From Sipunculus nudus (Eukaryota; Annelida; Sipuncula; Golfingiida; Sipunculidae), in contig CM049309.1 in NCBI GenBank assembly GCA_026874595.1, positions 5,228,576 through 5,292,575 on the forward strand: DNA of 64,000 nucleotides, given 5' to 3'. The translations under genes were made by a program, and so were the position numbers. Positions 11,511-24,692 of the stretch are shown here, piece after piece (the stretch's first letter is position 1; each line of letters begins with the position of its first letter). The notes beneath the pieces were generated by a model, which saw only the letters and a list, made by a program, of their open reading frames with translations, did not search any database and was not told the DNA's origin.

Positions 11511-14140
11511 CTTTACCAATCTTTGAAACATTTTCCGGGTTTCAGAAAGATCGATCCACGGTTCTCAGAGTTCTCTGGACACGAACACGGCGGCGGCCGC
11601 AGAAATTGGCTGAAAACACAGTACCACAAAAAAAAAATAGCAAAATGTGTGTGTGTGTGTGTGTGTGTAGGGGGATTGGCTGTAAATTCTCGTACCTCCC
11701 CTGGCACTACTTACTTTCCACATTTAAAGGGCCCGTCGCCATTTTGACGACACTAATTTATACACATATTTAATTCGGAGATATAATGTAATTGGGAGCT
11801 AATCTCGACCATGCAATATGCCATGTTTTTAAATAATTTTATAACATTGCGAGACAAAGCAGCATATTTACCAGGACCGAGGGCCAGAGTAATATAATGG
11901 TATTTTCGTTCGCATTTCTCTGGCGGGCAGAGCTGACCTTTGGTGCAACTGAGTCAGTGAATCATTGTACCCATTACACTGGGTTTGCATTCAGACATTT
12001 CCTGCAGTCACGTAGCACACACACCAAAATTTGATCAAGATCTTTGCGAAGGTATATATGCGGTCTGTGACTGCTTTCTAGTTTATTATTATTTACTAAT
12101 GAAGCCGACCCCTATATATACCCGTTAATGCCTACCCCATGTGCGGCTGTGTGTCACGGGGAATGTCAGATTATCAACAGAGCTTAAGCCCGCTAGACCT
12201 GGCCCTTGGCGCAAACATGTTGGTAATCAGGTATATAAATCAGCAATTCCCAAGAATAACGACTGATGTTTGGAATTCCGGGTACAATGAGTCATCCGAG
12301 ATCTGCCATAGAGTGAGTTTTCTTAGAATTACCGCACAATAATGCGCTTAATGGAGAATAATTAGGAAAAGTGTCATGAACTTGTGAATAAAATTGTCAA
12401 AGTCCAAATTTGACAGGTGGAAGAAATTAGTTTAGACCGAGCAGTAGTGAATGTGGTTTTGAGGGGGCCCGTTGTGGTGAAAAGCGTGGTTCATATTTAG
12501 CAAACGCGGGTCGAACATTGTATTGAAGGGAGAATTTATGTTATATAATCCATAATTTTATTATACAGGTATATTACAAGAGAACTGTACTATTAAAACG
12601 TGTAGTTCACACACAAGTGCAGCCTTGGTATCGCTTATTCTTGACCGCTCAAGCGATTCACTCCTCATTTGCGGGATTAATAATTAATTCCCGTATTCAG
12701 CAACAGGGTGCGTGATCTGTGGGGATCTATCGACGCTGTGTTTGGTTTCCACAGTTACCAAGATATTTGTTTCACCATCAACATAAAAAACTACGACCTT
12801 GATCTTCTTCTGGTGTTTGCTTTTCATCCAAATTCATCAATTATTTAATATAATCATTGGTTACCAGTAAACACCTTCTAAATATGTCCCGCAAAGATGG
12901 GCACCCTTTGGAGTGAACCTGTTTGTAATAAGACCCAGACCTTAATGATTATAAAGTTTGCTTGTAAACACATTTTATTCCCTAAGCCGGTCTATAAATA
13001 AACAAATATATATGTTTGAAACTTAGAAAGGATCAATAAATTAAAATGATGCCAAAGTTAATCTTCAATATATACCGGCGAGTATGGGTTTCGGCCCTTT
13101 AATAACTTAATTTTGAATTTTCCTACTTAAGATATACATTTTCGAAAGAGTTATTTGTGATTTAGTGGTGGTATATATATAGACCACAGAAATTTTTTTC
13201 TCGCCCCAAGACCCGTTTTGTCTATAGAAACACAAATAATACAAAACTGTCTCTACTTTTACTTTTCAACGGTTATCTTCAAACACTATGATTTTATCAA
13301 GAAATATTCAAAAATGAACTTACCGGTAGTGGAAGTAAAGCGATTCACGCCGTCAGCTTGTACGTGTCGTCATATTTCAGTACAAGTTGGTCATAATGCA
13401 GTTGAAGGCTGATGAGTTTACTGAGTAATAGGTCAGCGATATCAATATTTAAGTCTCCGGGCCAGTTGTCACAGTTCAATATTTACACAAACACAAAGGC
13501 AAGACTCTGCCTATTTTACTGTTACACAAAGACCTCTGTCGCTGCAAGTGAATTTAGCTCATGGACCACAACCAAGTATTTGTTGGCTGTTGCCCCACTT
13601 GTTTAGATGGCTCATATCCAAATGGCACTGGGGTGGTTTATTTAGGGGCGTCATGACTGTAACCGTATACGGTTGTTAGCGATTGTTTCTCACCCGCTGG
13701 CTATAACTAACTTAATTGTGAAGGGGCTTAGGATTCATGAAATAACACGCCAGTCTGCAATTAACGGCCCGCATGGGTCAGACAAGTGCGGCCTGCGTTC
13801 GGTATCCACACTATATCATACCGTGTTGTTATGAATAACAGTGATTAACAGGGGCGGATAAACTGATCAAGAGTCTGATGTGAAAAGGTTTAAAGGTAAT
13901 ATAAAAACGTTTGAGTCATGAGGAATTAGCCAGGTAAATCCAGCGGAAAGGGGGGGGGGGGGGAGGGCTTAATACGATTTTAAATAAGAAAAACTCTTTT
14001 GGAAATGTCGTTTAATTTTTATATGGAATATGGAAATGGGTGAAACAGAAACAGCATATTTTCCTTTGGTTTTCTGAGAATCTGTTTTTGAATGAAAACA
14101 TTATAACAGCCCTAGCACGTCCGCACCACCACATCTAATA
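11511..14140. other. No gene recognised; microsatellite and poly-G
   Basis: Holds a GT run (about 11646-11668) and a G run at about 13950-13963. The open frames are short, overlap on both strands and lack family motifs. Confidence 0.45.
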
Positions 14141-14269
14141 CGAGGTGGTGTGAGTATATACCGCCACCTACTCACATCCAGCTTAACTAAAGGATCATTT
14201 AGACCTATCAGTCGATCATCATGGGGAAGATTAAATCCTTGCACGCCAGTACCGGCTTCTGTGGTCATT

Positions 14270-14490
14270 GGGTCGCGAGTGGAGTGTTTAGTTTCTCAGG
14301 GTGAGCGCTCTGCAGGCTTAATGGGAAGGCTGTGGCTTAGAGCCGCGTATCTCGTACATCGAGTGCATCTTGAAGGTTCTAACCCTGCAGCTGAGATATG
14401 ACACACCCAGGAACCGCAGGTGCGGTAGACACCAGGCTACAAAATAGCATTATATGAAGCGAATGCGCCCACCTAGTCATGTAGCCCCAA
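14270..14490 (+). repeat. SINE-like unit with tRNA-like promoter boxes
   Basis: 'GTGGCTTAGAGCCG' resembles a polymerase III A box and 'GGTTCTAACCC' a B box about 40 bases later. A tail 'CCCAGGAACCGCAGGTGCGG' with GCGAATGCGCCC follows. Parts of this tail recur at 31600 and 55020, as expected of a dispersed SINE family. No clear poly-A or target duplication was found. Confidence 0.4.
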
Positions 14491-14690
14491 ACAAATGAAG
14501 TTCTATAGATATACATACTCAGAGAAGACAGCATGAAATAAACAGTTACTTCAGCAAAAGTCTTTGTATGCAAACATCTAAGGGGGTTTATATATATGGA
14601 GAGTCATCTCTATTAGTGAACACAAGAACCCTCATTCAGCGTCACGTGAAGCACGCTCGATATGTTCATAGCAAAACCAGCGGTAAAAAG

Positions 14691-14694
<4 letters not shown>

Positions 14695-14762
<68 letters not shown>
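14695..14762. repeat. (TA)n microsatellite
   Basis: About 68 bases of TA dinucleotides. Confidence 0.95.
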
Positions 14763-14765
<3 letters not shown>

Positions 14766-15259
14766 GCAGTGAATATGGGTATAAAAATGCACATATTGTT
14801 TAGCAGTATATATAGGCTGAACTCATTGCTTGTAGTGGTATTGCCATGCCTTCATTCAAGTGTACTATAGTCTGTCTAACAAAAGGGTGCCCATTGAAAA
14901 TTGGCAATATTATCATAAACTGGCAGATTAATTTCAGATGGCATGTTGCAATGAAGGAATGGGGTGCCGGCCTAATTAACTATAATGAAATTATAATCAT
15001 ATCAAGCAAAATGTTAAAGCAATACAATTAAATCGATATTTGAGAAAACAGTCACCTGTCACACGGACTTGAAAGCTCCTGATTGGCTAATAACTGGTCA
15101 TAAATATTCTAAAATATACAGTTGTCTGCAACCTATGGCAGACGCCATGTCAATTGGCCACAAGATTCAGAAGAACCAGAGGGTAGCAAAATAAAACAAG
15201 TGACCATGGGTCATGACGCTCAGCTGACTAAGAAGACATTCACAAAAGAAATTTTTTTT

Positions 15260-16150
15260 TCATCTGAATGCCAAATTTTGTAGGTGGTATCCCCATTCAA
15301 CTGAAGCTTAGCTCAGAGGATATGGGTATTACAGAGACCTCATTTCAGGATTCCAAGGAGATTTTTCATGGACCTCGATGGATGTCAAGATAGAAGATTC
15401 TAGGTCCAATGGTTACGATTTGTGCCCTGTTAACAAACAACCACTTCTTTGAAGGTATAAAAAAATTGAGTAAAAATGCGTAAAATTTGAAATAAATGCA
15501 GGTGGCGCCACTGTTCTCCAGAAACTGATGAAACATTCCATGATCAATACCTATGCAGAGAATAATGAGATCCAATGCATTAGTTGTTCAGTGCTAGAGT
15601 TTTTGTATCAAATTTTTAGTTATTCTTGGGGGGGGGGGGGGACTTCTGTGCCCTATAGCTCAGAGGATATATGTAACAGAGACCTAATTTCAGGTTTCCA
15701 CGGAGATTTTTCATGGACCTCCCTGGATTTCTAGTAAGAAGATTCTAAGTCTAATGGTTACGGTTTTTGTCTTGTTAACAGACGACAATTCTGCAGAAAC
15801 TGATGAAACATTTCATGATCAATATCCATGCAAGGAATCATGAGGTTCAATGCATTAGTTGTTCAGATACTTGATCTTTTGTATCAAATTTTCCATTATT
15901 TTTGGGGGTATTTCGGAGCCTCATAGCTCAAAGAATATCGGTAACGGAGACCTAATTTCAGGTTTCCAAGGAGATTTTTCATGGACCTCCCTGGATGTCA
16001 AGTTAGAAGATTCCTGGTCCAGTGGTTACGATTTGTGCCTGTTTAACGTACAGACAGAAGACGGACAAACAGACAAACAGACAAACGGTCGACGGACAAA
16101 GAGTGATCACTATAGCTCAGATGACTTTCAGTCATCTAACATGGCTTCTT
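15260..16150 (-). repeat. Dispersed repeat with three internal imperfect units
   Basis: Three units share 'GAGATTTTTCATGGACCT' (near 15359, 15704 and 15968), 'GATTCTAGGTCCAATGGTTACG' and 'GATGAAACATTCCATGATCAATA'. The end of the block ('GATCACTATAGCTCAGATGAC' with a TTGTCCGTC-like segment) is, in reverse complement, closely similar to 63425-63470. The two are therefore opposite-strand members of one family. The long open frame across 15859-16410 is a by-product of the repeat. Confidence 0.6.
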
Positions 16151-16159
16151 GCATGACAT

Positions 16160-18940
16160 CTGCCACCAGGTGCGCCCTTGTGCTATATAAATTAGACTGT
16201 TACTATTCTCCTGGACTTTCCAAATTTAATCAACTCTTAAGAACATTAATTTTTTTTACTTGGTATAATCTTAATGATTTTTTAGTTTATGTTTATATTT
16301 CATGTTTACATACCATGCAGGGCTATATAAGTATATGCTTATACGACTCGCTCACAGGTATGGCTGATAAGCGTACGTATGGAAACGGACGGGGGAATTC
16401 CATGTATTGACGTAAGTGATAGGGTATTCCCCTGGCAGATTTCCATGCCCGATCTAGCTGCATATTGGTAGCCAATACAATATAAATATATGTGTGTTTA
16501 TGTCTTAACTTTTCAGATATTGTGTAGTCACAAACCATAGGCGCTTGATAGAATGTCAACAATTGTCCTGGGCGATAATTATCAAGACATAGTTTTCCGG
16601 CCAACACCGGCCTTTCTATCAGGGTTAACAGCAATTGAATTCGTTTATCTTTATTTCTAGATTTTTCTCATCCTTAAATAAACCATCTAGTCCCAACAAA
16701 ACAGATTAGTTTGAATTTCAATCTATTTTACTTCTGTAACTAATCCCGTCTGACAAGAAGCCTGATCTCCTTCTAATATAGCCCAGGTGAATGTTTGTTA
16801 ACATTATATCAAGCGCCTGTGTTCACAAACTGAATTTCATTATGTCTGTAAAAACTTTGACCGATCACAATTGATTCAACTCCTACATGTGCGGTTTGTA
16901 AATTTCAGTGTCACGGCTGGTTCACATAACTCCCTTGATTTAATGGTTTTAAATTTATACCCGTGTCAGTTCAACACATGTTTATTTCAATAAACACCTG
17001 TCTGTTTCAAATATATTCAGTTATGTTAATTTTAATTCATATAAATGAATATTTATATTTTGTTAACCAATCAGCGGATGGTTATTCTGAAAATATCGGA
17101 TCACCTCATTCCTACCAAATTTGTAAATGTCACGTGAACATATATTCTCACAGTCAATACTGGAAGGTTATTTTTACAAAAATCGTATATCCTTTTTGTT
17201 ATGGGGTATGCAAGTCTGAAAAAAACCCAGTTATTTAGTTAAATTAGACGAAGTTGTTTGGTTTATTACATTTTCAAAGTATGGAAACGGGATTATTTAA
17301 GGCCGCATTTACACCTGGATGATCACGTGTCAATCATGAGACACATATCTGTTCAAAGGTATGTAACTGGGAATGTATAAAATAATATAATATGATTTAT
17401 AACATATATATCACGCAATTTTCATATTAGTACATGTATCTGTAAGAGTTAACTAGAAAGCGTTAAAAGGTTTACATTTATGGACTATTTTTTTTTTATA
17501 ATCACACATCTTTTTCATTCTAACAGACTTTTTTGTCTACACACATGTAAAGAGCTAAAAAAAACCCCAAAAAATAGAAAATGATGCTATGATATATTTT
17601 TTTTGGGGGGGGGGGGGGTGGGGGGTGGAAGCGTTTACAGACACCCCCTCCGCCCTCCCAGTATTCACCAAATCGCACCCATGGACGATTGGTCTGACAA
17701 CTGTCGGCCCAAACAGCCGACACCTCAAGATGAGTTTCAATAATATTTAAGCCCGAGTCAGTTGTAACATGGCTGGATGGCTCGCTGTCCGCCACACTCT
17801 TTCGCATGGATTATCTTCTGACAATTTGAACCATTTGAGATGTCCTGAATTTTTGTTGGACCAATACCCCGTCGGATGAACGGGCTGATGAACCATAGAC
17901 CTCATCAGATTGAGCCGTCATCTTATGTTTTTGTATGGTGTTTCGAGTGCACTGTACCAACTAAAAAGCACGGATCTGTCGTCTGATATTTTGGCCACAA
18001 CGTGACAATGGTGAGTTTACTCAACAAAATGTTCCGACGAATTCTGCATTCGAAATTTTTTTATATTTAGAAGAAATTAGGCACTAAAATAGAACTAATA
18101 TTTAATCTTAAACATTACAGTACAGGATACTCTGCAAATAGTAGTTAAGGAAGTCATATATGTTTTTGACCGGTGGTGCTGATCATGGCTCAATATTGTG
18201 GTACTGATCTTGTTTATACCGGTATGGTTTAAGGAAAATTTTACAGTGCGGACCGGTAATGGTAAGTACAGCTTTCGACAGTCGCTCTAGTCAGAATCTT
18301 GTAAATAATGTTTGTTCATGATATTTTGTAGTGATCTATAGCCTTTATAGCCCGAGATCAGATGTAATATATTTAAAAAAAAATAACCAAGGATTAATAC
18401 GCCATAGTTTGTTAGATGTTTCTTCAGTCTTTAATTTAATGGGGTACTATTTTGTTATTCAACAGGCGGCGCAAGTGATCATGGGAGCTGCAAAATATTG
18501 ATAAAAAACATGTTTATCCAGGTCTTGAATTTTACTTTGTTAAATATGCATAAATATTTATGAATATAGCACCCTCGTGAAGAAGCTGCGAGTTCCCATG
18601 AAACTGGAAAATGTAGATGTAAAATGTTCAGTAGTGCCAGTATATTTTTTTCCCGTTTTGGCAAGTGGTCAAAAGGTTTCACAAGTGGCGAAATCTGTGG
18701 CGCTTTTTTAAATTCATATTTCTATTTACTTGCTTGGTTGATTTTATCGCCTGTATTTTTTTTTGTATCGCTGACTTAACTCCTCTTAACCTGTAAAAGT
18801 GTACTTTGACTTAGGATTACATTTAATTCCTTGAATTTACTTTTGCCTCCATTTATGACTACCGCGAACTTTTGGTCCTGGGCGAACATGTATTAACCTC
18901 CACATTGCTTTTATGGCCATAATACTGATTGAACCTACCG
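16160..18940. other. No gene recognised
   Basis: AT-rich, with a poly-G stretch near 17604-17630. No motif of a known protein, RNA gene or transposon was recognised. The right part approaches the start of the duplicated MMP segment. Confidence 0.4.
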
Positions 18941-19927
18941 AAGTCGCACCAATTTTGCTAGTAAATGATACACGGCCTTTCCTCAGACACATTACACACG
19001 CCTCCCAATATATATATATCCAACGTAATATATGGAACAATAAGCCTTTTCCATAGTAAAAACTTGTTTAATTATAAAGAAAGATCGAGATCCATTAAGG
19101 AAAAGCCATCACACATTTATCTTGGTACTTTTTTTTAATCTGAAAGAAGTTAATTTAGAACCAGTGTCTACCCACGTCTTGGTTTTATACTTACAAACTG
19201 ATGCCTGTGACAATTTATAAAGTATCCTTTTAGTTATATGACTGTTTTACTCCAGGAATATTAAAATAGTGATTGAATATCCCGCCAGCGAGTCGCGTTT
19301 CCCAGGAGGAAAATACATTTAATGATTAATACATATATAATAAAAACACCACATTGGTCTTTTCTCTTCTGTCGCAACGTAAAATCGCCACAGCGGAAGT
19401 ATGAAGCTTATCAATCAAACATTAGCAACCGAACCACCAGTTCTTAGTAACCAACGGGAAGCCATCATCCACCTGTAATATAAAATATGGCTTTACTGGG
19501 AATTATTTTATTACTACGATTTACAAAACAGTCACCATTAGCAGCAAAAGTAACCCCGGTCTGGATTATATTCAATTATTAAACGACGAAAGCAGAATTT
19601 GATTAATCAGACACACATTAAGATATATATTAACATGGTATTTTTGTATAAATTTGTGTTCAACCATATATATATATATAATGGGATGGATCATATCTTA
19701 TATCCCATCTATGTATCTACATATAACCATTTTATTTACCATTTTTAATATACCTGGCACAAACACGACATACACACTCAAAACACACACTCTGTAATCG
19801 CCTACCACCAATTTCTGATGTACTAGTAATTAAATCATTTTTCAATTACACCGGTGTGTGTTTTATGGACTGCGGTGTGGGTGTTTAATTTTATTTTAAT
19901 CTCAGATTAAAGATACTTGCACGTTAC

Positions 19928-20072
19928 CTTGTATGAAATAGACTCGTCCGTTTCCTCCCCAGACAAAGGACGAGTCTATGTCATTGGGAAGACCATGAAA
20001 CTCGTCCTTTCCGATTGTCTTCGGGTAGTCGGGCATTATTCCACCATTTACAAAGCGCCAATATTAGTTACC
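19928..20072 (-). pseudogene. MMP copy B exon 9 (hemopexin repeat) with nonsense codon
   Basis: 145 bases, the same length as exon 9 of gene A, with AG acceptor and GT donor kept. It encodes a hemopexin blade including [11 protein letters not shown]. The third codon is TAA (20064-20066). Confidence 0.88.
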
Positions 20073-21578
20073 CTAGAACAACATATAATTATTTCGAGTT
20101 ATTATAAAGTATTTACATTACATTATTATAAAATTCAATGCACGTGCTCCTGTCAATTTTATCTCATGAATTAACAAATGCGGGCGCACGAGTCACTACT
20201 GTGCAGCGCATATGTTCTTGTCAATTTAGTTGTACTGAAAGTTGACAGCCTTGATGTAAATATGAACGGACGGTACCGACGGATTATTTCATATAATATA
20301 TATTATCGTATTAATATTGTATATATTTATTGTTGCAATCATCACAATCAGTGCTGTGAGTATTTTGACGTGTGAAAATAAAGTTTTTACTGAGTAAATT
20401 TAGCATATTCTGTCAACCTCTGTTGTGTATGTACCAAATCCCTTTCCATCTTTTTCTTTGCATTTCAAGTGGGGCTAATATTTCGTGTGTTTTAGTTCAC
20501 GGCAAATGTTTAAATCATCATAATATTAAAAAAAATTGAATATATTTTTCTGAATATTCTATATAATCGAAACTCAATCACTATTCAGCTTTAATTAAAA
20601 CACGTATGATACTCAACGCAAGAGATGACAAATTTAAATATTATGTAATAAATTATGCATTCTGCATAAAAATTCCTCTATTATAAAATCCAAGGGGGGA
20701 GGGGGCACGGTGACCCTTCATATATAATGGCTTAAATATGATTATTTTTGTATAATTATTATATATTAAATATGGCTCAAGAAAGGGTTACCATTATTTT
20801 TAAAACCAATAAACACTTTCAGACAACTTACAATTCATAGTATCAAGGAAGCATCACAGTGAAAATCAATGCATCTGGAGATGAACATGGGACACCACAT
20901 CCTTCTGATAAACAAGGGATACCATAGAAAAGAATTAACAATGGGTCATTCATTGCATGTGTATATGGTCGAATATTCATCATTTTATCAACAGAATTCG
21001 TAAGAATGTCGGGAACTTATGTATTAATTCACTAGAAATTTAGAAATGCAAAATCATCTCGCAATAAACAACTGTTGTGAAAAATGAAAGAAAAAGCTGT
21101 TAAATTCAATCTTCTTTTTAGATATTTAAGAAGTATAGTGATTAATTGCTTAATCAACAAAAATACATAATGCATTAACATGATTTTCGTTATCATTGAC
21201 TTTTCCCTACTATTTGCAAACACATTGCTGTTTATTTAAAATAAATATGTCAAATATTAAGCGAGCTATAAGCATTTACATACGCCTACCCCCGTATCAA
21301 GGCTACCTGTCCGCGGGTGCCGTGCGTAATGACGCGGTTGTCTCAAAATGGCCTAAAAGGGTAGTGTATCCCAAAATAATCAATGTTAACATCTAAATTA
21401 ATTAATTGGACATACTTGGGGATCTAAAAATACCGATGTCATAAAATCTCAGAGGGGGTGTACGGTGACTCCTTCTAGCCCATGGACTAGGTATATTGGT
21501 TCAAGATGGTGGGAGACAGTGCCACAGTGGTAGCCATAATCTTTGGTGCTTTGGGGGGGGGGGGGGATTGGATGTGCT

Positions 21579-21659
21579 AAGTGTAGTCATATGAGCAATC
21601 CTCCCGTTCGTGTACGACACCTGGTGGTGTCGTACCTCACTAATTCTTTTCCGGTGACT
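21579..21659 (+). repeat. Split direct repeat A1
   Basis: 81 bases starting AAGTGTAGTCATATGA; the copy A2 is at 25848-25928 with one mismatch. It contains a perfect inverted repeat with 10-base arms (GTACGACACC/GGTGTCGTAC) and a TGGT loop at 21612-21635. Confidence 0.9.
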
Positions 21660-21970
21660 TCCGCCGAAAAGAGGTCCCCTGTGTGGGGTATATGCGGGGT
21701 GTTTCAAGCTCGGCTTCGACGCGGAAGATTTGTGATCAAACTTTGTAAATGTGTGTGATTTGCGGTGAGTGACATTTTGAAAATATAGACTTATGGATTC
21801 TGATGGACATTATTTGTGTCTGCCCTAGCGCTGAGCAGCTGGGCGATATTGGGAGCTTGTTGCACGGTTTTTAGCACGGGTGTCGCATACAATTTATCAC
21901 CTGTACTTTTCTAGTGACTTTATCGAGACACCGTTTATTCCACTGTTAAATGTAAGCCACTCGCTAAATT

Positions 21971-22786
21971 ATGTCTACAGATGAGAAGCTAGAAAAAATA
22001 GTTCAGCAACTAGGTTCAGTGGCAATATCTCTGACACACATATCCGCCAAAGTTGAAGATATTGATTGCCCAGTTAAAGAGATAGAAAAATCTCGTGACA
22101 ACGAACTCCAGTCACAGCCTACTAGTCAGGGCCAACCTACTCAGTCTGCACCAAACTGTGAAGCTCCCACGCCTGGTCAGGAGGGTGCGGCTGCTCTCGT
22201 ACCCAGTCTCCAGGGAGACTCCTACGAGATCGTATTGGACCAGTATGAAAGCATTCGTGAGTCCCTAAGCCGTTTTAAGCTTGACCGCAAATTTACATTT
22301 AAAAGAGACAAATCTGGTGTGAAAAGGGATGATCAAAGAGTGTTCAACATCATTTCTAAGTGCGCCACTATCTCTGAAACACAGATAAAGCTGTTATCAT
22401 CCATACAGGGTCGAAGTGTATCAGAGGCAGAGTTGGACGATTTATTCACATGTGCATACGCTCAGACGGTATATCTGAGGGAAGAATTCGCCAACATTCT
22501 AATAAAAGGTGAATACGGTGATAACACAGCTAGATTGTACCGGAATCTTCAACGCCACAGTGTTTTCAAACCAGAAAGTGTAGAAACTCTTAAATCAGCT
22601 GTACAGCTTGCATCTATACAGGACTCTAATAACCATCGCCGTACAATAGGACGGGGACAAGGTGGCCAGCGCGGCTCCCATACGTTCAATCGTACCCACA
22701 GAGATAGATTCAGTCAGTATACAGATAGGCAGGTGCAGCACCGTCGTTATACACCAACACAACACCAGGATGAAGTCAATACTTAG
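21971..22786 (+). CDS. PAT-like element gag-like protein
   Basis: 271 residues from an ATG in context TTATGTC. It begins with a predicted amphipathic segment (MSTDEKLEKIVQQLGSVAIS), then a Gln/Pro/Ser-rich linker (about 45-75), then a mostly helical middle. It ends in a Gly/Arg/Gln/His-rich basic tail (about 225-271, with GRGQGGQRG) suited to nucleic-acid binding. No CCHC knuckle is visible. The position before RT and the basic tail are the grounds for calling it gag; sequence-level homology was not tested. Confidence 0.75.
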   Translation: MSTDEKLEKIVQQLGSVAISLTHISAKVEDIDCPVKEIEKSRDNELQSQPTSQGQPTQSAPNCEAPTPGQEGAAALVPSLQGDSYEIVLDQYESIRESLSRFKLDRKFTFKRDKSGVKRDDQRVFNIISKCATISETQIKLLSSIQGRSVSEAELDDLFTCAYAQTVYLREEFANILIKGEYGDNTARLYRNLQRHSVFKPESVETLKSAVQLASIQDSNNHRRTIGRGQGGQRGSHTFNRTHRDRFSQYTDRQVQHRRYTPTQHQDEVNT

Positions 22787-22812
22787 TCGTGTTAAGAACC
22801 AAACTTTAGACA

Positions 22813-24692
22813 ATGCCATTCAAAACATGCCTGCCATATCCGACAGGTTTATCTCGGGCAGCGGCGCATTGGAATGCCATATCAGCTACTAAAAACATAA
22901 TAGACATTGTATCACATGGTGTATGTATTCCATTTCGTGAATTACCAGAAGCTTTTGAATGTCAGAATGCACCACTATCTAGGACACAGGTCACGTTTAT
23001 TGACAGTGAAATACAAAGCCTACTGGCCAAGGGCAGCATCATTAGATGTAACAATAAACCTCGTTGGATCTCTCCGATTGGTTCAGTAGCTAAAAAGGGC
23101 AACAAACAAAGGCTCATAACGGACCTGAGAATTATTAACAAATACATTGACGCACTTACATTCAGTTACGAGGGCATAGACACTATCGCAGAACTTATAA
23201 AAGCTGATGATCAATGTATTTCGGTTGATTTAAAGCAGGGTTTCCATCATGTACCGGTTCACTCTGATTACCAGGAATATCTGGGTTTTAAATGGCATAA
23301 CAACTATTACCAGTGGACTGTACTTCCTTTTGGGTTATCATGTAGTCCATATTTCTTCAACAAGGTGTTAAGACCGGTAATTGCATATACACCGTCATTT
23401 ATGTGGATGATTGTATTTTAATGTGCTCAAAAGAAAAAATCACTGATCAGATTGACTTACTTGTGCACACCTTACAGGATCTTGGATTCTGTATTAATTG
23501 GGATAAATCTCAGCTGAATCCCACTACTAGGATCGAGTTCATCGGATTCATCATTGATACATGTGGTACAAATAACGAACCTTGGATTGAAATTCCAAAA
23601 TCAAAAATCGCAAAATTACTCAAATCAATAAAACGGGTGCTCCGTTACACAAGTGTGCAAGCGCGCACACTAGCAAGGATTGCAGGCACGTGCGTCTCTA
23701 TGACAAAGGCTATTATTCCAGCAAAACTGCTGTTACGTAATGTTTATCGCCTTCTATCAAACAAGAAGTCATGGTCCGATATACTTCCATTATCGCCACC
23801 TGTCATACGTGATTTCCAGTGGTGGTTACAGGGACTTAAATCATGGAACGGAAAGTCAATGCTCCGACCACAAATCGCCGCCCAGCTAGTTACAGACGCT
23901 TCCAGCACCGGCTGGGGTGGAGTGACAGGGACATTAGAAGCCAGTGGCGTATGGAATCAACGTGTTGGGCGTATGCCATCAAATTACAGAGAGCTTCTGG
24001 CGGTAATTATGAGTCTAGAGTCATTCAAGAAAGAACTTCGGGGCAAACACGTTCAGGTATTGTCCGACAACGTGTCGACGGTAGCATACATCAATCATTT
24101 CGGGGGACCAAGCCAGTCGCTATCAGACCTCGCACAGTCTCTCTGGAGCCGTTGTCTGGAACTTGGAATATCGCTCACAGCCCGACACCTGCAAGGCCTT
24201 CAGAATTACCATGCCGACAGACTGTCAAGACTGTCTTCCAGACACGAGTGGAAACTGCATCCAAAACTATTCAAATTCATAGATTCAGTGTTTGGTCCCC
24301 ACACAATCGACAGATTCGCGTCACTACTATCTCAACAGGTGGCGCTTTACAACAGTCAGTATTACGATCCGGCGTCACAAGGTGTGGACGCATTAGCCCA
24401 AACAGATTGGGCTCGACACAACAACTTCGTGAATTGTCCTATACGACTAATACCGAAAGTTCTCGATGTGCTAGAACAACAAGGAGCGACTTGTACAATC
24501 ATTGCACCCCACTGGCCGGCACAGGCGTGGTATCAGCGACTGAAGGATTTCGCGATCGAGCAGCCGTTGCGCATTCCACTAAACAAAGACTCGGTAATTC
24601 CGCTCAGTCAGGTCGTACCGGAGCCGCTAAAGAACACCCGGTGGAAATTTTCAGCCTGGCGCGTGCGTGGGAAGAAAAGCTTGACTCGCTAA
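22813..24692 (+). pseudogene. PAT-like element reverse transcriptase/RNase H, frameshifted at the active site
   Basis: The first part (22813-about 23400) has the DIRS-type RT start LLAKGSII, PRWISPIG, the aspartate motif SVDLKQGFHH and LPFGLSCSPYFF. The reading then moves to another frame (open 23403-24692) that contains YVDD and the RNase H residues TDAS, RELLAV, SDN and HADRLSR. A region typical of DIRS/Ngaro proteins follows (DRFAS ... VDALAQTDWA ... IIAPHWPAQAW). In DIRS/PAT elements this region has been described as Dam-methylase-like; I see no clear catalytic DPPY-type motif here. The shift equals loss of one base, or of a short stretch not divisible by three, at about 23385-23405. The spacing before YVDD looks a few residues short. 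Confidence 0.85.

Noticed and set aside
15859-16410. 183-codon open frame on the plus strand
   Set aside because: It runs through the internal units of a dispersed repeat and shows no protein family motif; the other repeat units are not open in the same way.
23843-24640. N-terminal half of a 584-codon frame
   Set aside because: This part overlaps the RNase H coding frame and has Arg/Thr-rich shadow composition; only the part after about 24640 is the recombinase.
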